Assembly (NCBI GenBank): GCA_035938015.1
Contig: DASZHJ010000485.1
Span: forward strand, 1-14,422
Source of the DNA: DASZHJ01 sp035938015
GTDB lineage: Bacteria; Pseudomonadota; Alphaproteobacteria; ATCC43930; CGMCC-115725
Length of the DNA: 14,422 nucleotides
Reading direction: 5' to 3'
Shown here: one piece after another, positions 6,494 through 14,358 of the stretch
How the letters are laid out: each line of letters begins with the position of its first letter
Numbering within the stretch: the stretch's first letter is position 1
Program-made: the position numbers and the translations under genes
The notes under the pieces: generated by a model
The model's input: only the letters and a program-made list of their open reading frames with translations
Databases searched by the model: none
What the model was told of the DNA's origin: nothing

Positions 6494-8155
6494 ATGGACG
6501 ATACGTCGCCGAGAAATGACTTGCTGCAGGGCCCAGCGGGACTGTCCGCCGGGACACAGGCGCCGGGGCCGATCGGCATGGTGACGGTGGTGTCGGGCTT
6601 CAAGCTGTCGTGCGTCCTATTCGGGGCCGAGGCGCAGAGCGGCAGCCAGGCGGCCTACGAGCGCGTGCAGATCGGCGATCTCATCAAGGTGCCGACCTCC
6701 ACCACGACGTCGTTCGGCTTCGTCGACAGCCTGGCGCTGAAAGACCCATCCGGCGCTGGGGGTCGAGGGCTCGCGGTCGCGGAGGTCGAGTTGCTGGGCG
6801 AGATCATCGCCCGCACCGGAAAGCCCGCGTCGTTCTCCCGCGGCATCTCGGTCTATCCTGTGCTCGGCGCGCCGGTGTTTCAGGCGTCGCCCGCTGACCT
6901 CGACAGCATCTATAGCAAGCCCACCTCGCCAAGCCTGCCGATCGGCGTCCTGCATCAGGACCCATCCAAGACCGCTTACCTGATCTCCCAGGAGTTCCTT
7001 TGCAAGCATTCGGCGATCCTGGGCACGACCGGCTCGGGCAAATCCTGCTCGCTCACGGTCGTCCTGCGCTCGCTGTTGCAGGCCCACCCGAACGGCCACG
7101 TTGTGATGCTCGACCCCCACGGCGAGTACGGACACGCCTTCGGGAGCATGGCCGAGTGCGTCAACACGCACAATATCGAGCTGCCCTATTGGCTGATGAG
7201 CGCTGAGGAGATCACCGAGGTCTTGTGCAGCCGGGAGCCGATCGCGCGCAGCCGCGAAGCGAACATCCTCAAAGAGGCCATCATTGCGGCCAAGCACAGC
7301 TTCCTTGGCGAGGATAGCGCCGAGACATTCGTGACGGTGGATACTCCGACGCCCTATCGCATGCCGGCCGTCATGAAACACATCTCCGATGCCATGGGCA
7401 GGCTCGACAAGCCCGACAGCACGCTCCCCTATCTTCGCCTCATGGGCACCATCGAGGATCTCCGCCAGGACCTGCGCTACGCCTTCATGTTCCCGGGCCT
7501 TACCGTCCGCGACAACCTCTCCGAGATTCTCTCGCGCATCCTGCGCATTCCCGTGAACGGCAAGCCCATCACCATCCTCGACATTTCCAGCGTGCCGTCG
7601 GAGGTCGTGAACGTGGTGGTGTCGCTGCTCTGCCGCCTCATCTTCGATTTTGCGCTCTGGAGCGACCGCGAGAAATCGGTACCCATCCTGCTCGTGTGCG
7701 ACGAAGCTCATCGTTACGTCCCGAACGACAACAGCCTCGGATTCGAGCCGACCCGGCGCGCGATCGCGAGGATCGCCAAGGAAGGCCGCAAGTACGGCGT
7801 TTCACTGTGTCTGGTGACGCAACGCCCGTCTGAAATCTCCGAGGCCATCCTGTCTCAGTGCAGCACCGTTTTTGCCATGCGCATGACCAACGACAAGGAT
7901 CAGAACCTGGTGCGGCGCACGCTGCCGGAGACCGCGGCGGGATTGCTGAGCACACTGCCGACGCTGCGCCAGCAGGAAGCGATCGCCGTGGGTGAAGGCG
8001 TGCCGCATCCCATGCGGATCCGCTTCAACGACCTCGATCGCTCGCTGCGGCCACAAGGCGGCAGTACCAACTTCCCGAAGGCCTGGGAGAAAGACCACGA
8101 AGGTCTCGGGTTCCTGACCGAGACCGTCGACCGCTGGCGCTGGCATTCGCACTGA
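6494..8155 (+). CDS. HerA/DUF87-type hexameric ATPase (DNA translocase-like) with HAS-barrel domain
   Basis: A 553-residue P-loop ATPase of the HerA-FtsK group. The first 130 residues (GPIGMVTVVSG, VQIGDLIKVPT, SFGFVDSL) have the small beta-barrel (HAS-barrel) look of HerA proteins. The ATPase core follows: Walker A GTTGSGKS at about 177-184, the HerA signature DPHGEYGHAF at about 207-216, Walker B ILLVCDEAH at about 398-406, and the sensor segment LVTQRPSEIS at about 440-449. All catalytic positions look intact. HerA relatives form hexamers that move on double-stranded DNA, usually with a NurA nuclease or, in defence systems, SIR2 or other effectors. None is encoded here; the neighbours are the giant membrane protein upstream and a dehydrogenase downstream. 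An ATG at 6491 directly precedes the chosen start. A stand-alone chromosomal role is as likely as a defence role. The family is certain; the job is not. Confidence 0.9.
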   Translation: MDDTSPRNDLLQGPAGLSAGTQAPGPIGMVTVVSGFKLSCVLFGAEAQSGSQAAYERVQIGDLIKVPTSTTTSFGFVDSLALKDPSGAGGRGLAVAEVELLGEIIARTGKPASFSRGISVYPVLGAPVFQASPADLDSIYSKPTSPSLPIGVLHQDPSKTAYLISQEFLCKHSAILGTTGSGKSCSLTVVLRSLLQAHPNGHVVMLDPHGEYGHAFGSMAECVNTHNIELPYWLMSAEEITEVLCSREPIARSREANILKEAIIAAKHSFLGEDSAETFVTVDTPTPYRMPAVMKHISDAMGRLDKPDSTLPYLRLMGTIEDLRQDLRYAFMFPGLTVRDNLSEILSRILRIPVNGKPITILDISSVPSEVVNVVVSLLCRLIFDFALWSDREKSVPILLVCDEAHRYVPNDNSLGFEPTRRAIARIAKEGRKYGVSLCLVTQRPSEISEAILSQCSTVFAMRMTNDKDQNLVRRTLPETAAGLLSTLPTLRQQEAIAVGEGVPHPMRIRFNDLDRSLRPQGGSTNFPKAWEKDHEGLGFLTETVDRWRWHSH

Positions 8156-8174
8156 GCCGCTGCCACTCCAAGTT

Positions 8175-8195
8175 GGTGCGCGGTCCCGCGGCACC
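8175..8195 (+). terminator. Possible hairpin after the HerA-like gene
   Basis: GGTGCGCG and CGCGGCACC can pair as an 8-bp GC-rich stem with one bulged G around a GTCC loop, 19 bp after the stop codon. No T-run follows, so it would be a poor intrinsic terminator; it may protect the 3' end of the message or mean nothing. Confidence 0.25.
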
Positions 8196-8297
8196 TCCCG
8201 CTGGATCAAGCGCCCGATCCGCTGTTAGATAAAGCCCCGCTCTCGCGCGCGTCGAAGGCGTCGCGAGGCACTTAACGCCAGCTCAAAGGGGCTCAGC

Positions 8298-9113
8298 ATG
8301 TTCTCATTGGCCGGAAAGACCTGTGTCGTCACGGGTGCCAGTCGCGGATTGGGGCGCGGCATCGCGCTCGCCTTCGCGGAGCAAGGGGCCGACATCGTGT
8401 TGGCGGCGCGGACCCGGGCCGACCTGGAATCCGTGGGCCGTGAAGTCGAGGCCAAGGGCCGCCGCGCGCTCCTGCAAACCGCCGATGTCACCGATCTCGC
8501 ACAGCTCCAGAAGATCGCGGATGCCGGCGTTGCCGCCTTCGGCAAGATCAATGTCTGGGTCAACAACGCCGGCGGTTTCGTCAGCGACCCCGGCGGCAGC
8601 AGCGAATGGCTCGACGTCACCGAGAGCGGCTGGGACGCCATGCTGCGGCTCAATTTGACGGCGCAGGTGTTCGGCGCCCAGGCAGCCGCGCGCGCCATGC
8701 GGAAATCCGGCAAGGGCGGCTCGATCATCTTCTTGAGCTCGATCGACAGCTTTTACGCCGCACCGGGCGGCGAAGGCATTTATGGCGCCTGCAAGGCCGC
8801 CCTCAACAACATCACGCAGACCATGGCGGTCGAGCTCGGCCAGTACGGCATCCGCGTCAACGCGATCGCCCCAGCCGTGGTGGAGACGCCGCTGACGGCG
8901 CCCTGGCTCGCGACCCCCGAGGACAGACGCGCCCGCGCCATGTTCTATCCGTTGCGCCGGGTCGGCCAGCCCAGCGACGTCGCTGCCGCCGCGGTCTATT
9001 TCGCCTCGGAGGCCGCGGCCTGGGTTTCCGGATCGGTCCTGCTGGTCTCCGGCGGCGCCGTGATGACCAGCGATCCCTATCGCTATCTCATGCGCGTGAA
9101 CCAGAACATCTGA
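8298..9113 (+). CDS. Short-chain dehydrogenase/reductase (classical SDR)
   Basis: A 271-residue NAD(P)-dependent oxidoreductase with the classical SDR pattern: cofactor motif TGASRGLG at 12-19, Asp63 (ADVTD) near the adenine, NNAG at 89-92, Asn118, a serine at 147 or 148, and the catalytic YGACK with Tyr162 and Lys166. Arg38 after the second strand (AARTR) points to NADP(H). The loop between the serine and Tyr162 (AAPGGEG) is about one residue longer than usual. The C-terminal GSVLLVSGGAVM fits the family end. AAAGGGG stands 6 nt before the ATG, a good ribosome-binding site. The gene is 142 bp after the ATPase gene and converges with the ABC transporter operon, leaving only 15 bp between stop codons. 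Substrate unknown; FabG-like reductases and sugar or steroid dehydrogenases share this layout. Confidence 0.92.
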   Translation: MFSLAGKTCVVTGASRGLGRGIALAFAEQGADIVLAARTRADLESVGREVEAKGRRALLQTADVTDLAQLQKIADAGVAAFGKINVWVNNAGGFVSDPGGSSEWLDVTESGWDAMLRLNLTAQVFGAQAAARAMRKSGKGGSIIFLSSIDSFYAAPGGEGIYGACKAALNNITQTMAVELGQYGIRVNAIAPAVVETPLTAPWLATPEDRRARAMFYPLRRVGQPSDVAAAAVYFASEAAAWVSGSVLLVSGGAVMTSDPYRYLMRVNQNI

Positions 9114-9128
9114 CGCGCCGGCTCTTGC

Positions 9129-10787
9129 TCAGGTCGCGGCGGCGGCAACCCCGCGGCGCGCGAGCAGGCCGTCGAGCCAATCCGGGTCCATCTCCGGGAC
9201 CGAGGAGAGCAGCAGCTCGGTGTAGGCATGATGCGGCGGCGTCAGCACCTGGGACTTGGACCCGCTCTGCACCACGCGCCCTTGGTGCATCACGACGATC
9301 TCGTCGGCGATCGCTTTCACGGTGGCGAGGTCATGGGTGATGTAGAGATATGACACGCCGAGCTCCTTCTGGAGCCGCAGCAGGAGCTTCAGGATTTCCT
9401 CCGCCACCAGCTGGTCGAGCGCCGACGTCACCTCGTCGCAGATGATGAGCTCGGGATTGATGGCGAGCGCGCGAGCGATGCAGATGCGCTGCTTCTGCCC
9501 ACCCGAGAGCTCGCTCGGAAAGCGCTCAAGGAAGCGGTCGTCGAGCTCGATCATCGCCAGAAGCTCGAGAATGCGGCTGTGTTTCGCAGCGCCGGACAAG
9601 CCCAGGTGGTGCTCGAGCGGCCGGCCCAGGATGTCGCGCACGCGCCGGCGCGGATTGAGCGCGGTGTCCGGCATCTGATAGATCATCTGGATGCGCTGGA
9701 GCAGTTTCTTATCCCGCTCCTTGATCCGCCGCGATAGCGGCTTGCCATCGAACAGGATCGAGCCCGCTACGGGCGGCAGCAATCCCGTGATCACCCGCGC
9801 CAGCGTCGATTTGCCCGAACCGGATTCGCCCACCACCGCAACGGTCCTCCCGCGAGGTACCTGGATACTGACGCTGTGCAACACCTTGAGCGCGCCGTAG
9901 GCCGCATCGACCGTATCGACGCGCAGGATCTTGTCGTGCCCCGACTCCTCCTCCTTGCGCAGCGATCGCACGGCCCACAGCGACTTCGTATAGGCCTGCT
10001 GCGGATTGGTGAGCATCTCGCGAGTGGTCGCCTCCTCCACCAGCTCGCCATAGCGCAGCACCATGACGCGGTCTGCCATCTGCGCCACGACGGCGAGATC
10101 GTGGGAAATGTAGATCGCGGCGGTCTGAAACTGCCGTACTACATTCTTGATCGCGGCAAGCACCTCGATCTGGGTGGTAACGTCGAGCGCCGTCGTCGGC
10201 TCGTCGAAGATGATGAGATCGGGGCGGCACGCCATGGCCATCGCGGTCATGGCACGCTGCAGCTGCCCGCCCGAGACTTGATGCGGATAGCGGTAACCGA
10301 AATGCTCGGCATCCGGCAGGTGCAAGCGGCGGAACAGATCCACGGCGGTTCGCTTGGCCTCGTCCTCGCCGGAAAAGCGATGTCCGACGGAAGCCTCGAC
10401 GCATTGGTCGATGAGCTTGTGCGCGGGATTGAACGACGCCGCCGCCGACTGCGCCACGTAGGCGATCCGGGTGCCCCAGATGGCGCGCCGTTCCGGTTCG
10501 TCGATCTTGAGCAGGTCCACGCCGTCGAACAGGATGCTGCCGGCGGTGATGCGGCAACCCGGACGCGCATATCCCATGGCGGCCAGACCGATCGTGGATT
10601 TGCCGGCGCCGGACTCGCCGATCAATCCCAGTACCTCGCCGCGCCGAAGCGACAATCCCACGTTCTTGACGATCGGGTGCCAGCGCTCGTCGCTTTGGCC
10701 TTCGATACAGAGGCCCTTGACCTCCAAGAGCGGCGCGCCTGCGCCGGGCGAAGGCCCGATCTGGTCGATGTGCTCGCTACTGCTCAT
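9129..10787 (-). CDS. Fused double ATP-binding subunit of a peptide-type ABC importer (DppD-DppF fusion)
   Basis: One 552-residue polypeptide with two complete nucleotide-binding domains that power the importer at the inner face of the membrane. Domain 1 (about 20-275): Walker A GESGAGKST 57-65, Q-loop Gln113, signature VSGGQLQ 171-177, Walker B LIIFDEP 191-197, switch His229. Domain 2 (about 287-530): Walker A GESGSGKST 320-328, signature LSGGQKQ 427-433, Walker B LIICDE 447-452, switch His485. Both sites look competent. The cysteine-containing C-terminal segment common in separate DppD/OppD proteins is absent after both domains, although the AYT segment that opens that region is kept. This is the last gene of the operon, overlapping the permease gene upstream by 11 bp. 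Fusions of this kind (like YejF or GsiA) are common in Alphaproteobacteria. Confidence 0.95.
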   Translation of the reverse strand: MSSSEHIDQIGPSPGAGAPLLEVKGLCIEGQSDERWHPIVKNVGLSLRRGEVLGLIGESGAGKSTIGLAAMGYARPGCRITAGSILFDGVDLLKIDEPERRAIWGTRIAYVAQSAAASFNPAHKLIDQCVEASVGHRFSGEDEAKRTAVDLFRRLHLPDAEHFGYRYPHQVSGGQLQRAMTAMAMACRPDLIIFDEPTTALDVTTQIEVLAAIKNVVRQFQTAAIYISHDLAVVAQMADRVMVLRYGELVEEATTREMLTNPQQAYTKSLWAVRSLRKEEESGHDKILRVDTVDAAYGALKVLHSVSIQVPRGRTVAVVGESGSGKSTLARVITGLLPPVAGSILFDGKPLSRRIKERDKKLLQRIQMIYQMPDTALNPRRRVRDILGRPLEHHLGLSGAAKHSRILELLAMIELDDRFLERFPSELSGGQKQRICIARALAINPELIICDEVTSALDQLVAEEILKLLLRLQKELGVSYLYITHDLATVKAIADEIVVMHQGRVVQSGSKSQVLTPPHHAYTELLLSSVPEMDPDWLDGLLARRGVAAAAT

Positions 10788-11676
10788 CGCGAAGCCCGCT
10801 CGCCTTATGCAGGAACCAATCCACCACGAAGTTGACTGCGATGGTCAACAGCGCGATCGCGCCGGCCGGCAGAAGCGGCGTCACGTCGCCGTAGTTGATG
10901 AGGGTCGCGTTCTCCCGGACCATCGAGCCCCAATCCGCGGTCGGCGGCTGAATGCCGAGGCCGAGGAAGGAAAGCGCGCTGATCGTCAGAAAGACGAAGC
11001 AGAATCGGAGGCCGAACTCCGCGACCAGCGGCGGCAGGATGTTCGGCAGGACCTCGCGCAACATGATCCAGCCGAGCCCCTCGCCTTGGAGCCGCGCCGC
11101 CTCGACGAAGTCCAGCACGACGACGTTCATCGCTACGGCGCGAGTGAGGCGGAACACGCGGGTCGAATCGAGTACCGCGATGATCAGAATCAGATTGGTC
11201 ACCGACGAGCCGAAGATCGAGAGCAGCATCAGCGCGAAGATGAGTTGTGGGATCGCCATCAGGATGTCGACCGCGCGCGCCAGCAATTGATCGGTCCAGC
11301 CGCCGAGGATCGAGGCCAAAAGGCCAAGCGTGCCCCCGATCGTGAACGAAAGGCCCGTGGTCATCACGGCGATGCCGATCGTGTTGCGCGCGCCGTAAAT
11401 GAGGCGCGAGAGCAAATCGCGGCCGAGTTGGTCCGTGCCCAGCAGGTAATCTCCGCCCCAGGGCTCGTACGAGCCCGCGACGATTTCCGATTCCGCGTAG
11501 GGCGCCAAGAGCGGCGCGAAGATGGCGAAGACCATATAAATCGCGATCACCACGAGCCCGAACCAGGCGCTTATCGGCGCGCGCTTGAGGGCACGCCACG
11601 CCGCCGACAGCGGGGTCCAACGCGGCGGAGCGGTTTCCGGTACCGCAGTGGAGATCTCGGCGGGCTCGGCGCTCAT
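10777..11676 (-). CDS. Peptide-type ABC importer permease, DppC-like
   Basis: A 299-residue inner-membrane permease. A cytoplasmic N-terminus (about 1-36) leads into the first helix (37-58). The conserved LLGTDQLGRDLLSRLIYGAR at 78-97 marks the DppC/OppC side. Further helices lie at about 99-125, 139-168, 218-240 and 271-291. The EAA loop that docks on the ATPase runs VEAARLQGEG to LREVLPN (about 191-212), and LSFLGLGIQPP at 235-245 is typical of the family. The frame is open 31 codons further upstream, but the ATG at 11674-11676 is chosen because it overlaps the TGA of the preceding permease gene (ATGA), a standard coupled arrangement; the extra upstream residues would lie inside the DppB gene and are not membrane-like. 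Confidence 0.94.
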   Translation of the reverse strand: MSAEPAEISTAVPETAPPRWTPLSAAWRALKRAPISAWFGLVVIAIYMVFAIFAPLLAPYAESEIVAGSYEPWGGDYLLGTDQLGRDLLSRLIYGARNTIGIAVMTTGLSFTIGGTLGLLASILGGWTDQLLARAVDILMAIPQLIFALMLLSIFGSSVTNLILIIAVLDSTRVFRLTRAVAMNVVVLDFVEAARLQGEGLGWIMLREVLPNILPPLVAEFGLRFCFVFLTISALSFLGLGIQPPTADWGSMVRENATLINYGDVTPLLPAGAIALLTIAVNFVVDWFLHKASGLRDEQ

Positions 11677-12653
11677 CGCGGGTGCAGCAGCCTGGGGTTG
11701 GTCACGATCGACACGATGTCGGCCAGCAGATTGAAGCCGATATAGGTGACGGCAAAGATCAAGGCGCAAGCCTGGACGACCGGAATGTCGCGGGCGGAAA
11801 CCGAATCCACCATGAGCTGGCCGATGCCGGGATAGACGAAGACTACCTCGACCACTACCACTCCCACGATAAGATAGGCCAGGTTGATCGCCACCACGGT
11901 CGCGATCGGTGCCAGCGCGTTGGGCAGCGCGTGCTTATAGATGATGCGGCTGGGCGAGACGCCCTTGAGCCGCGCCGTCTCGATGTAGGGGCTCGCGAGG
12001 ATGTTGATGATGGCGGCGCGCGTCATGCGCATCATGTGCGCGACGATGACAAGGATCAGCGTCAGGGACGGCAACGTGCAGCGCGCGATGCGCTCCAGGA
12101 GCGGCGTATCGGGGCTCACGTTGGCGAGCGAGTAAAAGATCGGAAGCTTGATCGCGAGAAACAACATCAGGATATAGGCGACGAAGAACTCGGGCACGGA
12201 TATCGAGGTCAGGGTCACCAGATTGACCATCCGGTCGAACACGCTGTTGCGGTAAAGCGCGGCCAGCATTCCGAGGATGAGCGAGAGCGGTACCGCGATC
12301 GCGGCGGTGAGGCCCGCGAGGAAAAGCGTATTCATCAGCCGCGGCGTCACCAGCGAGACGACGGCGCGGTCATGGCCGCCCGCCAAAGCGCCCGCGCTCG
12401 AGAACGAATTGCCGAAATCTCCGTGCAGGACGCCGCCGATCCACTGGAAATACCGCACCACCGGCGGCTTATCGAGACCGACCGAGCGCTCGAAGGCCGC
12501 CACCGTCTCGGGGGTCGCGGATTGGCCGAGGATCGCATTGGCAAAGTTGCCTGGCAGCATGGTGACCGCCGAGAAGATCACCACCGACACGACGAAAAGC
12601 GTCACCAGCCCGAGCCCGAGCCTTTGCAGGACGGTTCTCAGGATGGCGTTCAA
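11673..12653 (-). CDS. Peptide-type ABC importer permease, DppB-like
   Basis: A 326-residue inner-membrane permease pairing with the DppC-like subunit. It begins with the usual short basic stretch and a first helix (about 13-34), then a periplasmic loop with the family's QSATPETVAAFERSVGLD-type sequence (44-61), and helices at about 106-132, 144-168, 195-207, 246-275 and 294-317. The EAA loop YIETARLKGVSPSRII with KHALPN sits at 223-245, and VEVVFVYPGIGQL (268-280) is a DppB/OppB hallmark. The start is a TTG; GGAG lies 9 nt upstream within a GGGGAGAGAGGGG run and no ATG fits better. TTG and the hairpin upstream both suggest lower expression than the binding protein gene ahead of it. Confidence 0.93.
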   Translation of the reverse strand: MNAILRTVLQRLGLGLVTLFVVSVVIFSAVTMLPGNFANAILGQSATPETVAAFERSVGLDKPPVVRYFQWIGGVLHGDFGNSFSSAGALAGGHDRAVVSLVTPRLMNTLFLAGLTAAIAVPLSLILGMLAALYRNSVFDRMVNLVTLTSISVPEFFVAYILMLFLAIKLPIFYSLANVSPDTPLLERIARCTLPSLTLILVIVAHMMRMTRAAIINILASPYIETARLKGVSPSRIIYKHALPNALAPIATVVAINLAYLIVGVVVVEVVFVYPGIGQLMVDSVSARDIPVVQACALIFAVTYIGFNLLADIVSIVTNPRLLHPR

Positions 12654-12703
12654 GGCCCCTCTCTCCCCGTGGACAGCATCTGCCCCCCGCGTGCAGGAAG
12701 GGC

Positions 12704-12729
12704 CGGGCCGGCGGCACTCCGACGGCCCG
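12704..12729 (-). promoter_or_regulatory. GC-rich intercistronic hairpin between binding-protein and permease genes
   Basis: On the transcribed strand CGGGCCGTCGG and CCGCCGGCCCG pair over 11 positions with one mismatch and a 4-nt AGTG loop. It lies 22 nt after the stop of the binding-protein gene and about 50 nt before the permease start. No U-run follows, so it is not a classic terminator. In maltose and other importer operons a hairpin here stabilises the upstream message or reduces read-through, giving excess binding protein; that role is inferred. Confidence 0.5.
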
Positions 12730-12750
12730 CGCCCGTCCTCTCAGCCTAGG

Positions 12751-14346
12751 CTAAGCGAACCACCACCGCTTGGCAATTTTCAGGCCATCGCATTCCCAGT
12801 TTGCGGCGATCGGGCCGTGCGTGACCTTCTTCGAGGCCGCCTCGACATAGTTGTTGAAGATGATCACGATCTGGCCGCAGTCGTCGTGCACGAGCTGCTG
12901 CATCTCCTGATACATGGTCGCCCGCTTCTTCTCGTCGGTCTCGCTGCGCGCCTGAGCCAGGAGGTCGTTGAATTTGGGATTGTCCCAGTGGGTCTCGTTC
13001 CAGGCGGCGCCCTTGGCGTAGACCACGCTCATCATCCAGTCCACGGTCGGCCGTCCGCTCCAGTAGTCCGCACACCACGGCTTCTTGAGCCAGACGTTGT
13101 CGAAGTAGCCGTCGTTGGGCTCGCGCACGACGTTGATGTCGATGCCGGCGGCCTTGGCGCTCTGCTGATAGAGCACCGCAGCGTCGATCGCGCCGTTGAA
13201 GGCCGCATCCGCCACCGACAGGTCGACCTTGAGGTTCGCCATGCCCGCCTTCTTGAGCAGCGCCTTGGCCTTCTCGGGATCGTAGGTGAACTTGGGCTTG
13301 GGATCGTAGGCGAACTTGACCGAGGGCGCGATCGGATTGTCGTTACCGACGACCCCGTGACCGAGGAACACCTTCTTGAGGATCTCATCGCGATTGATCG
13401 CCCATTTGAGCGCGTTGCGGACGTCGGCGTTGTTGAAGGGCGCCACGGTCGTATCCATGGGAAACGTGTAATGACCGTAACCGGTGACCTCGTTGATCGC
13501 GATGTTCGTGTTGCGCTTCAGCAGGTCCAGGGTCTTCAGATCCGGGCGCATGGCCCAGTGCACCTCACCCGTGGTGAGCGCATTCACGCGCGCCGCTACG
13601 TCGGTGATGCTGATGAACTCGACATCGTCGAAATAGGGCGCGCCCGATATGTAGTAGTTCGGGTTGCGCTTCAGCTTGGCGCGCACGCCGGGCTCCCAGG
13701 ACACGAAGGTGTAGGCACCCGTGCGGTTGTTCGACTGCCAGTCCGCGGAGCCATCGGCATTCGCCGGCAAGATCGGAATGTGATAGTCGCTCGCGAGATA
13801 GGGGAAATCCGCGTTGCCGCCGTCGAGGGTGAAGATGACGGTGCTCTTGCCGTCCGCCTTGATGTCCTTGATCGGTGCCAGAACCGACTTCACGGCGGAT
13901 TTCGAATCCTTTCCCATATGATGGCGGTAAGACGCGATCACGTCGTCGGCGGTCAGATCCTTGCCGTTGTGGAACGTGACGCCCTTGCGCAGTTTGAAGA
14001 CCCAAGTCGCGGCCTTGTCGGCAGGCTCGAAGCTCTCGGCCGCGTCGCCCACTATGTTGCCCTTGGCATCGACCTCGGTGAGGTAGCTCGACATGCCGCC
14101 CCCGAACGGAACCTGGGTGGCGGTGTCGGGATAGGCGGCGGGATCGCCCGTGTCGGTCGTTGCGCCGTGTGCCAGGCCGCCCTTGAACGAGCCGCCTCTC
14201 TTGGGCTCGGCGGCGACGCCGGCATGACTGAGAATAGTGGTTGCGAGCGCGGTGGTGACGCCCAGTGCCGCGGCACGGCCCATGAATTCGCGTCGCGAGA
14301 TCCGGCCCTTCTGGATTTGCAGAGTCCAATATTCCAATTCGGTCAT
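12751..14346 (-). CDS. Tat-exported solute-binding protein of a peptide-type ABC importer (SBP_bac_5 family)
   Basis: A 531-residue periplasmic binding protein that captures the ligand for the permeases downstream. The N-terminus carries a twin-arginine signal: SRREF at 17-21, then a hydrophobic stretch, with probable cleavage after AGVAA at about residue 46. The MTELEYWTLQIQKG leader is of a type common in alphaproteobacterial members. Family features include WVFKLRKGVTFHNGKDLTADDV (about 131-152), RLNPNYY-like KRNPNYY, VRNALKWAINRDEI and the YDPEKAKALLKKAG lobe sequence. The frame opens at 14370, but the ATG at 14346 is chosen because GGGAGG sits 6 nt before it. There is no lipobox cysteine, so the protein should be free in the periplasm or membrane-anchored only by its signal. 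Ligand could be a peptide, opine, amine or glycoside; it cannot be read from sequence. Confidence 0.95.
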   Translation of the reverse strand: MTELEYWTLQIQKGRISRREFMGRAAALGVTTALATTILSHAGVAAEPKRGGSFKGGLAHGATTDTGDPAAYPDTATQVPFGGGMSSYLTEVDAKGNIVGDAAESFEPADKAATWVFKLRKGVTFHNGKDLTADDVIASYRHHMGKDSKSAVKSVLAPIKDIKADGKSTVIFTLDGGNADFPYLASDYHIPILPANADGSADWQSNNRTGAYTFVSWEPGVRAKLKRNPNYYISGAPYFDDVEFISITDVAARVNALTTGEVHWAMRPDLKTLDLLKRNTNIAINEVTGYGHYTFPMDTTVAPFNNADVRNALKWAINRDEILKKVFLGHGVVGNDNPIAPSVKFAYDPKPKFTYDPEKAKALLKKAGMANLKVDLSVADAAFNGAIDAAVLYQQSAKAAGIDINVVREPNDGYFDNVWLKKPWCADYWSGRPTVDWMMSVVYAKGAAWNETHWDNPKFNDLLAQARSETDEKKRATMYQEMQQLVHDDCGQIVIIFNNYVEAASKKVTHGPIAANWECDGLKIAKRWWFA

Positions 14347-14352
14347 TTTGTG

Positions 14353-14358
14353 CCTCCC
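14353..14358 (-). promoter_or_regulatory. Strong ribosome-binding site of the binding-protein gene
   Basis: GGGAGG on the minus strand, 6 nt before the ATG at 14346. It is the best ribosome-binding site in the operon and settles the start codon. The operon promoter was not identified in the 64 bases that remain upstream. Confidence 0.75.

Noticed and set aside
6617..7711. A 364-codon minus-strand frame antisense to the HerA-like gene.
   Set aside because: It lies wholly within a gene with intact Walker motifs and shows no domain of its own.
2680..8155. Annotating the giant gene plus HerA as an established antiphage defence system.
   Set aside because: No nuclease, SIR2, TIR or other effector domain is visible, no mobile or defence genes flank the pair, and the CtrA-type box suits a core cellular role better.
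8272..8275. A TTAA half-site before the short-chain dehydrogenase as a second CtrA box.
   Set aside because: No second TTAA stands seven bases away, so it does not meet the consensus.
9114..9128. A bidirectional terminator in the 15-bp gap between the converging dehydrogenase and ABC transporter genes.
   Set aside because: No inverted repeat or T-run could be found in or just around the gap.
10471..12749. Long plus-strand frames (424 and 355 codons) antisense to the ABC transporter genes.
   Set aside because: The products are His/Arg/Asp/Gln-rich, typical of reverse reading of hydrophobic membrane protein genes; the minus-strand permeases are unambiguous.
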